From Lachnospiraceae bacterium (GTDB taxonomy: Bacteria; Bacillota_A; Clostridia; Lachnospirales; Lachnospiraceae): a DNA stretch of 13,092 bases. The stretch's first letter is position 1, and each line of letters begins with the position of its first letter. The notes under the pieces were generated by a model that did no database searches, was not told the DNA's origin, and saw nothing but the letters and a program-made list of their open reading frames with translations. The translations under genes were made by a program, and so were the position numbers. This document shows, one piece after another, positions 6,812-13,092 of this stretch. The stretch spans positions 1 through 13,092 of the forward strand of contig JAILOC010000043.1 of the NCBI GenBank assembly GCA_024691045.1, written 5' to 3'.

Positions 6812-8320
6812 ATGCCTGCTTCGGACGATAAGAATTACAAAGTGCGTTTTCCTTTAAGATGGCAGTATACGCTTACTTTTGCATCGGTCATGACTGTCAT
6901 CGTTCTTCTTACCATTCTTTTTTGCTCATTCTTTTTACCCATTTTCTATGAAAAAGAAAAAATAGAGGTCATTCGCAGTGCATATCTGGATCTTTCCGAT
7001 GCCTATGACAGAGCTCTTCTTGATGATGGGGAATATCTGCGCGATAAGCTCGATGATCTGTCGATGCGAAACGATATTTCCGTTGTTATGATCAACGAGG
7101 AATCGGTGATCAGGTATTCATCCAGAAGCGGTGAAAGAGATCTTGAGATGGTTCTTTTCGGGATCATCCTCGGTGTTGACAGAAATATAGAAGCCTTTGA
7201 AGAAATCGAAAGCACCGAAGATTATTCATTGAACAAGATAACAGAAAACGGAAATACATTCCTGGAGATGTACGGTCGGATAGGCGATAATTATTCATTC
7301 CTGATACGTACTCCCATGGAGAGCATTGAAGCATCTTCGTATTATGCGAGTCTTCTTTTCCTCCTGACCGGTATTGCCGGAATTGCTGTCGGCTCCGTGA
7401 TTATCTATTTCGTTTCAAAAAGGGTTTCGGATCCCATACTCAGACTCAGTGAAATTTCAGCTAAGATGGTCGATCTTGATTTTGAAGCCAGATACGGCGG
7501 AAGTGAAAAAAATGAAATCGGTCTTCTCGGAAGAAATATCAACAAACTGTCCGGATCGCTTGAAGAATCTGTTTCGGATCTTAAGACCGCAAATAACGAA
7601 CTTAAGCGTGACATTGAAAAGAAAATAAAAGCTGCTAAGGAACACAGCGAATTCATATCCAATGTTTCCCATGAACTCAAGACTCCGATCTCACTTATCA
7701 GGGGATATGCCGAAGGATTAAAAGAGGGCATGTGTGATGACCCTGAAAACAGGGATTATTACCTTGATGTGATACTTGATGAAGCGGATAAGATGAATCA
7801 TATGGTCAGGGATCTTCTAAGCCTTGAACAGCTTGAGAGCGGAGAGAACGTGATCGAGATGGAAAGGTTTGATCTGTACGAGGTTATAGATAACTTCTTG
7901 AAGACTGCCGGTAAACTTTCTGATGATGCCGGTGCCAAGGTCATCTTTGAAGAAAGCAGGGGGATTTATGTATGGGGAGACCCTTATATGGCAGAGACTG
8001 TATTTGCCAATTATTTCAGTAATGCTGTGCATTATTGCAGGGAAACTCCGGAAGGCAAATATATCAAGATACGTTTTGAAAAACGTGATAAAATACTAAA
8101 AGTATGTGTTTTTAATACCGGTGATCCCATACCCGGAGACGTTCTTCCAAGGATCTGGGACAAATTCTACAAGGCTGATAAGGCAAGGACCAGGCAGTAC
8201 GGCGGAAGCGGTGTCGGATTATCGATCGTCAAGGCAGTGCAAAGATCCATCGGAATGGAATACGGCGTAAGCAATTGTGATAATGGCGTCATATTCTGGT
8301 TTGAAATGGAAACAAAATAA
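6812..8320 (+). CDS. two-component sensor histidine kinase
   Basis: The 502-residue kinase has two membrane spans (about 19-46 and 179-202) flanking an extracytoplasmic sensor of about 130 residues of unassigned fold, then HAMP (about 201-256), a linker coiled coil, HisKA with the phosphorylated His287 in VSHELKTP, and a HATPase domain. The N-box Asn404, NTGDP (435-439), FYKAD and GGSGVGL (464-470) are intact, so it should be active. The ATG directly follows the regulator's stop, with GAGGAA 3 bases before it. Partner identity with the preceding regulator is near certain from position. The ligand is unknown; since the operon also encodes a lipoprotein and two membrane proteins, an envelope signal is a reasonable inference. 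Confidence 0.94.
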   Translation: MPASDDKNYKVRFPLRWQYTLTFASVMTVIVLLTILFCSFFLPIFYEKEKIEVIRSAYLDLSDAYDRALLDDGEYLRDKLDDLSMRNDISVVMINEESVIRYSSRSGERDLEMVLFGIILGVDRNIEAFEEIESTEDYSLNKITENGNTFLEMYGRIGDNYSFLIRTPMESIEASSYYASLLFLLTGIAGIAVGSVIIYFVSKRVSDPILRLSEISAKMVDLDFEARYGGSEKNEIGLLGRNINKLSGSLEESVSDLKTANNELKRDIEKKIKAAKEHSEFISNVSHELKTPISLIRGYAEGLKEGMCDDPENRDYYLDVILDEADKMNHMVRDLLSLEQLESGENVIEMERFDLYEVIDNFLKTAGKLSDDAGAKVIFEESRGIYVWGDPYMAETVFANYFSNAVHYCRETPEGKYIKIRFEKRDKILKVCVFNTGDPIPGDVLPRIWDKFYKADKARTRQYGGSGVGLSIVKAVQRSIGMEYGVSNCDNGVIFWFEMETK

Positions 8321-8331
8321 AAGAGGGTATT

Positions 8332-10815
8332 ATGAAGCTTACTTTTTACAATGAAGTAATACAGTTTGATTATGAACTTGCAACTCTTATGAAGTCATCC
8401 GAAGATCCGATGTTCACTTCATATTTAGGCGAGATCAAGAACGATATTCAAACAAATCCCGGACGCACGCCGGAATACAGGCAGCAGGTGATCAATAATT
8501 ACTGTTTATATGCGGATAAGATGAATAATCTCGGATGCCCTGTTGAGAGATTTTTCTTCAAGGCTGTCTACGGTGAAATGGAGGCACCCGAGATCAAGAA
8601 TACTATATTCGCAAATCCTGCGCCGGCAGCTGTGCCTCAGCCGGAAGCATCTGAACAGGCAGAAGCTTCTGCAGTTCAGCCCGAAGTGACCGCACAGCCT
8701 GAAGTATCTGTACAGCCTAAAAACGAGGCTCCTGTTCAGCCTGTCTCTCAGCCCGCGGCATTTGATCCGTATACCGGAAAGACGCTGATTCAAGCAGTAC
8801 AACCTGCGAAAACCGCTTCCTCCGACGTCTCTAAGAAAACTGAGTTTGCAGTCGGTGCGATCGTGATGTCCATAATAGGATCCGTATTCCTTCTTACGGG
8901 TCTGGTTTATTTTTCTATTAATTTCCTTGATTCATTTGCGCAGGGCATGGTCATGTATCTTGTCTGTGCGATCATTCTCTGTGTTTCGGAATTTGTCATA
9001 AGAAAACTGGTTCCCAGGCTTTCGGCTGTTTTTACAGCAATAGGCTTAAGCGGTGTGTTTCTGACAACGGTAGTTAATTACAAATCCCTTGAAAATCTCA
9101 ATCTGCCCGTTGCTGCGGTCATACTCGGTATATGTGCAGTTCTTGTTTGCATTTTTGGCTATATCAGGAAGAGTCAGCTCTATTCGATAATAGGATTCCT
9201 TGCAGCGTTTATTTCTTCCATTGCCATCGCATCCAGGGTTTCTCCGACCGAATACATTGTTATAACTCTGTGTACACTTATCATTTCCTCTCTCTGGCTT
9301 ATTTTTCCTGTTGAGAAGTACAATGCTTCGATCACTCCCGTAATGCTTTTTGCGGAAATGATCTATATGATGGTATGCGCATTCACCCCTATCAATTGTG
9401 CCTCCGATCTGACGGTTAAAGTACTCAGATTAATCTTTGTCATCTGCAGTCTGATCGTTATCAATTTCATATACTTTATGCACGCTAAGAGAAGCAAAAG
9501 CGGAAGTATTGCTAACGATGTTATTGATGTATTTAATTACATTATATATTCGGTGGCTGTTCTGTTTTTTGCAGGTGCATGCAGTATGTCTCCCAAAACA
9601 CTTCCCGGATTTTCAGAGGCGGAAGTTATTGTTGTGGAGATCATCCTGTATTTAATTGCAGTAATAATTGAGGGAGTATTTGCATTTCTTCTCAGAGAAA
9701 GAAAGGATCGTCATTTCTACCTGTTTTACATCGGGACTCAGGTAACCGGTCTTATATTGCTGCTTTCCGTTGATTTTTACTTAGTGAAGGCTGTTCTTTT
9801 GATATGTCATTGTCTGTTATCGAGATATATGACGCGGTTTGAAAACGACAAGCGTGTCTATAAGATAACCGATCTTGTTCTTCAGGTTTTTGTCATGTTT
9901 TATGCGATCGGAATATCTTCTGACACCTATCATGAACCGATCGATTATGTCGGATACGTTTTACTGATTATCGGACTTGTTGCATGCATTTTTATCGGAA
10001 CCGGTTTCTTAAATATCATTCAGATCTTTTCCGTGTTTGCCATTACCTTTGTGTTATTTAAATTTGTCAACTTCCTTCCTGACGGACTTGGTGAAGTTAT
10101 AGGTATTGGTGTGATTCTTCTTTTCACCTACCTGATCAATAGCATTCCCCGGATAAAGGGAAGGCATAATTATGTATTTAACTGGTTTGCGTTTATCTGG
10201 TCTATGATATTGCTGATTCCGGCTTCCCGTACCGGTGATTCGATCGAGGATGTTCTGATCTTCTCGATCGGTGCTGTTTTCGGCCTTACTCTTATTATTC
10301 TTCTGATGAATAAAGAGTACAGAATGCCTTTCCGCGGTAAGTATATTATGATCCCGGCATATCTTACCTTTATTTCTTTCCTTGTTCCTCTTGAAAAGGG
10401 ATTTATCCTCAGCATTATCCTTATGGCCATCGCCCTTATAAGTGTCATAATCGGTTTTGCTTTAAAGGAAAAATCGATAAGAATATACGGACTTATACTT
10501 TCCATCGTAATTTGTGCTAAAATAGCGTTGATAGATTTTATTTCTATCGGTGATGTTATGGCTAAGACGATCATGTATATATTTGTAGGAGCTCTCGCTC
10601 TTGCGATAGGATGTATATATATGGTTCTTGAATCTAGGGAGAGCAAGGCGGCAAAGCTTGCGGCAGGTGCTCAGGCTCAGCCACAGTTTGTACAGCCACA
10701 GCAGTTTGTTCAGGCTCAGCCCGGGGAGCAGACTGTAACTGCGACTACTCCGGATCCGCAGCCGGTCGTTAATGAAAGCATTGAGGGGAATTTAGGGAAT
10801 AACGAGACTTTATGA
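8332..10815 (+). CDS. large polytopic membrane protein, DUF2339-like, function unknown
   Basis: An 827-residue protein with three parts. Residues 1-92 are a soluble helical domain. Residues 93-165 are low complexity, rich in Pro, Gln, Glu and Ala, with loose QPEV/QPEA repeats. From about 172 to 770 there are roughly 20-22 hydrophobic helices. The first span pattern (GAIVMSIIGSVFLLTGLVYF) and the last two spans (IRIYGLILSIVICAKIALID, then IMYIFVGALALAIG) match the layout I know for DUF2339 membrane proteins, including the charged residues next to the penultimate helix. The cytoplasmic tail (775-827) is again Gln/Pro-rich. No transport or catalytic motif is visible. AGAGGG lies 4 bases before the ATG. 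The stop overlaps the next start (ATGA), so the lipoprotein is translationally coupled. Family similarity is by eye; function is not known. Confidence 0.85.
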   Translation: MKLTFYNEVIQFDYELATLMKSSEDPMFTSYLGEIKNDIQTNPGRTPEYRQQVINNYCLYADKMNNLGCPVERFFFKAVYGEMEAPEIKNTIFANPAPAAVPQPEASEQAEASAVQPEVTAQPEVSVQPKNEAPVQPVSQPAAFDPYTGKTLIQAVQPAKTASSDVSKKTEFAVGAIVMSIIGSVFLLTGLVYFSINFLDSFAQGMVMYLVCAIILCVSEFVIRKLVPRLSAVFTAIGLSGVFLTTVVNYKSLENLNLPVAAVILGICAVLVCIFGYIRKSQLYSIIGFLAAFISSIAIASRVSPTEYIVITLCTLIISSLWLIFPVEKYNASITPVMLFAEMIYMMVCAFTPINCASDLTVKVLRLIFVICSLIVINFIYFMHAKRSKSGSIANDVIDVFNYIIYSVAVLFFAGACSMSPKTLPGFSEAEVIVVEIILYLIAVIIEGVFAFLLRERKDRHFYLFYIGTQVTGLILLLSVDFYLVKAVLLICHCLLSRYMTRFENDKRVYKITDLVLQVFVMFYAIGISSDTYHEPIDYVGYVLLIIGLVACIFIGTGFLNIIQIFSVFAITFVLFKFVNFLPDGLGEVIGIGVILLFTYLINSIPRIKGRHNYVFNWFAFIWSMILLIPASRTGDSIEDVLIFSIGAVFGLTLIILLMNKEYRMPFRGKYIMIPAYLTFISFLVPLEKGFILSIILMAIALISVIIGFALKEKSIRIYGLILSIVICAKIALIDFISIGDVMAKTIMYIFVGALALAIGCIYMVLESRESKAAKLAAGAQAQPQFVQPQQFVQAQPGEQTVTATTPDPQPVVNESIEGNLGNNETL

Positions 10816-11591
10816 GAACATCAGGGACATTAAAATTTATTTCTTTTTCGCTTGCGTGCATGATGCTATTCGGCGGATGCAAATCCGAGATCGCGGAGAT
10901 GACCGACGAGCAACAGCAGCAGGTCGGAGAGTATGCGGCATTTGCTATGCTCCGTTATGATGCCGCACACAGAAGCCGTCTGGTCGATTATTCGGAGGTG
11001 GTTGCCGCAGATGAAGCAGCAAGACTTGCCGAGGAGGCTGCTGCGGCCGCTGAACTTGCAAGACAGACTGAGACCGGTGAGAATTCCGATGAGACTCTTG
11101 ATCCTGAGGGAAATCCGGTACAGATAATTGATAATACATCCGATTCCAATGAAGGATATGTAAGCGATACGATGGAGGATTTCCTGGAGCTTGATTCCGG
11201 AATGCTTCTTTCATATAAGGGATATACGATCCAGTCTTCGTATCCCGAGGATGCGGATGTATCCGATTACTTTGTTGTTGAAGCAACATCAGGGAAGAAA
11301 TTCCTTGTGCTCTGGTATTCGCTTTATAACGGATCGGGTTCCGATTCGGACATCAATTTCCTTTCCGATAACATCTCCTTCAAGTGCAAGGTTGATGATG
11401 AGGTTACTGCAACGGCACTTGTCACGATGCTTGGTGACGATATGTCCACTCTTCAGACCAGTCTCGGGGACAACGAAGAGATGGACTGCGTTCTGATCTT
11501 CGAGATAGATCAGGATGTTGCGTCAGATCTCAGCTCGGTCGTTCTAAGGCTTACAAAGCCCGGCGCCGAATGGGAAAGAAAGTTATCCTGA
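10812..11591 (+). CDS. acidic lipoprotein with Ala/Glu helix and C-terminal beta domain
   Basis: The 259-residue product starts with a short basic region and hydrophobic core ending in LFGGC, a lipobox-like site with Cys23 as the predicted lipidated residue, so it should be anchored on the outer face of the membrane. Residues about 25-90 are helical, including an Ala/Glu-rich run (about 58-80) that may act as a spacer or coiled coil. An acidic disordered stretch follows. Residues about 130-259 are beta-rich and resemble the Ig-like DUF4352 type (FLVLWYSLYN, and an ELD/EEMDC-type turn before VLIFEI); this is a tentative resemblance. The ATG overlaps the stop of the membrane protein gene in an ATGA, so the two proteins are probably made together and may interact. 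It is the last gene before a terminator. Role unknown; sensing or stabilising a partner at the surface is inferred. Confidence 0.85.
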   Translation: MRTSGTLKFISFSLACMMLFGGCKSEIAEMTDEQQQQVGEYAAFAMLRYDAAHRSRLVDYSEVVAADEAARLAEEAAAAAELARQTETGENSDETLDPEGNPVQIIDNTSDSNEGYVSDTMEDFLELDSGMLLSYKGYTIQSSYPEDADVSDYFVVEATSGKKFLVLWYSLYNGSGSDSDINFLSDNISFKCKVDDEVTATALVTMLGDDMSTLQTSLGDNEEMDCVLIFEIDQDVASDLSSVVLRLTKPGAEWERKLS

Positions 11592-11605
11592 CATTTAATA
11601 GACTA

Positions 11606-11640
11606 AGAGCAAGTTCTGTATGAACCTGCTCTTTTTATTT
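11606..11640 (+). terminator. intrinsic terminator of the five-gene operon
   Basis: AGAGCAAGTTC (11606-11616) and GAACCTGCTCT (11622-11632) form an 11-bp stem with one A-C mismatch and a 5-base loop, followed by TTTTATTT. It begins 15 bases after the lipoprotein stop. On the minus strand the mismatch becomes a G-U pair, but no U run follows, so termination of the converging transporter gene would be weaker. Confidence 0.8.
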
Positions 11641-11657
11641 GCCTTTGTTATTACGTA

Positions 11658-12587
11658 TCATCTCTTTCTTGCTATCTGCCATTTGATCACCGCTGCTCCG
11701 ATTATTATCACATATCCTATCAGGCTGTAGATATCGGGAAACTCGTTCAGGAATATCATTCCGAGGCAAGCCGCAAATATAACCTGTGTGTAATCAAATA
11801 CGGAAATATCCTTGGCAGGTGCATTCTGATATGCGGCTGTTATATTGAACTGTGCGATTCCCGCACATACTCCTGCGCCTATCAGGCATCCCCATTGTGC
11901 TGTTGTCATCGGATGCCAGTCGAATATCAGGAAAGGTCCCGTGACAAGACATGAGAATAAAGAGAAGTAGAAGACTATCGTTTTACCTGGCTGTCCTGTT
12001 TTTCCCATCTTGTGAACGAACGCATAAGCCGCACCTGCACCGAAGCCTCCGTACAATCCCACAAGCGCCGGTATCGATGCAAGTCCCACCGAAGGCTTTA
12101 TTATGAAAAGAGAACCTATGAATGCGATCGCTACGCATGACCAGTCTATCGCGGTAGGTATTTCTTTCATAATGAAGTAGCTGACTATTATCGCAAAGAA
12201 AGGTGAGAGCTTGTTGAGCATATTTGCATCAGCAATGCCCAGTCTGTCTATTGCCCAGAAGTTGGCGATCATTCCGCTTGTTCCGAACAGACATCTCATC
12301 AGCAGTGATACGCCGTTTCCTTTTCTGACCGAGAAGCCGATCTTGCTTTTGACTATTGCACCGGTCGCAACAATGAGCGCAAAGAAGTTCCTGAAGAATG
12401 TCTTCTGCATCGTCGGCAGTTCTCCGGATATTCTGACAAAGAATGTCATGAGTGAAAAGAAAAGAGCGGCAGTAAGCAGGTGCAGTATAGCCTTTCTTAG
12501 TCTGCTTCCTGATATTGATGCATCCTGTGCCGTACCTGCAACTGCACCCTGCTTTATATCTGTTCTTTTGTTAGATTCGGTGTTCAT
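11658..12587 (-). CDS. EamA/DMT-superfamily membrane transporter
   Basis: A 309-residue permease of the drug/metabolite transporter superfamily. After a hydrophilic N-terminus of about 32 residues there are ten predicted membrane helices in two repeated EamA halves (about 34-155 and 165-305). Typical features are FFRNFFALIV in helix 2, the first-half boundary LNKLSPFFAIIVSYFIMKE, and the second-half counterpart FDYTQVIFAACLGMIFLNE, then a terminal basic KWQIARKR. Such proteins export or import small metabolites; the substrate cannot be told from sequence. ATG 12587 is preferred; a GTG at 12605 in frame would add six residues. Neither has a visible Shine-Dalgarno. It converges on the lipoprotein gene and is divergent from the rRNA operon, so it appears to be a single-gene unit. 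Confidence 0.9.
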   Translation of the reverse strand: MNTESNKRTDIKQGAVAGTAQDASISGSRLRKAILHLLTAALFFSLMTFFVRISGELPTMQKTFFRNFFALIVATGAIVKSKIGFSVRKGNGVSLLMRCLFGTSGMIANFWAIDRLGIADANMLNKLSPFFAIIVSYFIMKEIPTAIDWSCVAIAFIGSLFIIKPSVGLASIPALVGLYGGFGAGAAYAFVHKMGKTGQPGKTIVFYFSLFSCLVTGPFLIFDWHPMTTAQWGCLIGAGVCAGIAQFNITAAYQNAPAKDISVFDYTQVIFAACLGMIFLNEFPDIYSLIGYVIIIGAAVIKWQIARKR

Positions 12588-12655
12588 TGTATCTGATGAT
12601 AACACAAATTTATGAAGTGATAGTGATGCATTTTGCTCAAGTATGATTGATGAAA

Positions 12656-12683
12656 AGTATATGTGTTTATGCTGTTTTCACAA
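12656..12683 (-). promoter_or_regulatory. candidate promoter of the DMT transporter
   Basis: The minus strand reads TTGTGA (12683-12678), a 16-bp spacer, then TATACT (12661-12656). This predicts transcription from about 12649 and a 5' leader near 60 nt. It lies 25 bp from the -35 of the rRNA promoter facing the other way, so the two may compete for polymerase or share the A/T-rich block between them. Confidence 0.45.
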
Positions 12684-12690
12684 GCCTGAA

Positions 12691-12737
12691 ATTTTTTATT
12701 TTTTCTTGTTGACATAGATTTTTTGCTGTGATATTTT
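12691..12737 (+). promoter_or_regulatory. rRNA operon promoter with A/T-rich upstream element
   Basis: TTGACA (12709-12714), a 17-bp spacer and TATTTT (12732-12737), preceded by TGA to give an extended -10. The predicted start is near 12744. The A/T-rich tract 12691-12706 directly upstream of the -35 fits an UP element. Perfect -35, ideal spacing and position about 215 bp before 16S make this the P1-like rrn promoter; only one promoter was recognised. Confidence 0.85.
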
Positions 12738-12743
12738 ATATAG

Positions 12744-12958
12744 GCTGTCGCTTTGAAAAGCAGCACAGGAGTAAATCGCTACGCGATTAACTCGATAGTT
12801 CCTTGATAATTCAATACTAATGCATCCCTGAAAATTCCTATTAAAAGATGTAGAGATACATCACCGGTTCTCAAGCCGGTATAGAAATTTTTAGAGAACG
12901 AACAAACCTATTTTCAGTAGATATGGATTAGCCAGATTTATTCGAAAAAGGACAAACT
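12744..12958 (+). other. rrn leader: rRNA operon 5' leader with boxB/boxA-like signals and hairpins
   Basis: The transcribed leader before 16S has no coding frame. A hairpin AATCGC-TAC-GCGATT (12774-12788) followed by AGTTCCTTGATAATTC (12797-12812) resembles the boxB-boxA order used for antitermination on rRNA; the boxA match is loose. Farther on, GATGTA-GAGA-TACATC (12847-12862, a GNRA tetraloop) abuts ACCGGTT-CTCA-AGCCGGT (12863-12880). The segment before the 16S end probably pairs with the 16S 3' flank for RNase III cleavage, which cannot be checked because that flank is outside the window. Confidence 0.65.

Positions 12959-13092
<134 letters not shown>

Noticed and set aside
8640..8760. 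Short spaced repeats resembling a CRISPR or tandem array
   Set aside because: They are imperfect, in frame, and explained by the QPEV/QPEA amino-acid repeats of the linker.
10170..10646. 158-codon minus-strand frame opposite the membrane protein
   Set aside because: It mirrors codons of the hydrophobic helices, lacks a ribosome binding site or promoter, and its product has no plausible features.

Overview
The window looks like chromosomal DNA of a low-to-mid GC Firmicute of the class Clostridia, probably Lachnospiraceae or a close relative. Evidence for this is the 5' end of a clostridial-type 16S rRNA gene at the right edge, GGAGG-type ribosome binding sites, an OmpR/PhoB-type two-component system, an HD-GYP protein, and plant-polysaccharide enzymes of the kind common in gut and rumen clostridia. 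The family assignment is inference; 134 bases of 16S are not enough to fix it.

Left part (1-5486). The window opens inside a membrane-anchored HD-GYP phosphodiesterase gene that began upstream. It ends at a very long, nearly perfect 29-bp inverted repeat (1270-1337), which can terminate transcription from both sides. Converging on it from the right is a 925-residue fusion protein on the minus strand: a type-B carboxylesterase, then a GH43 glycosidase, then a CBM6-like module, with no signal peptide. It probably deacetylates and trims imported xylo-oligosaccharides. Transcribed away from it is a membrane-anchored GH3 beta-N-acetylglucosaminidase-like enzyme. Its consensus extended -10 box is placed so that transcription should start on the A of the ATG, which predicts a leaderless mRNA.

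Middle part (5523-11636). Five tightly packed plus-strand genes look like one operon, with junctions of -14, 0, +11 and -4 bases, closed by a hairpin terminator. The order is: a small single-pass membrane protein with a coiled-coil tail, an OmpR-type response regulator, a sensor histidine kinase, a very large polytopic membrane protein resembling DUF2339, and an acidic lipoprotein. Apart from the two-component pair none has a known function. The arrangement suggests an envelope-sensing or envelope-maintenance module and is the best candidate here for an undescribed system.

Right part (11658-13092). A minus-strand EamA/DMT-type transporter is transcribed away from a ribosomal RNA operon. The rRNA promoter is strong (TTGACA, 17 bp, extended TATTTT, A/T-rich upstream tract). 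It is followed by a leader of about 215 nt with boxB/boxA-like signals and two abutting hairpins, one of which has a competing alternative pairing. The 16S gene begins near 12959 and runs off the window. No tRNA, CRISPR array or complete mobile element was seen.
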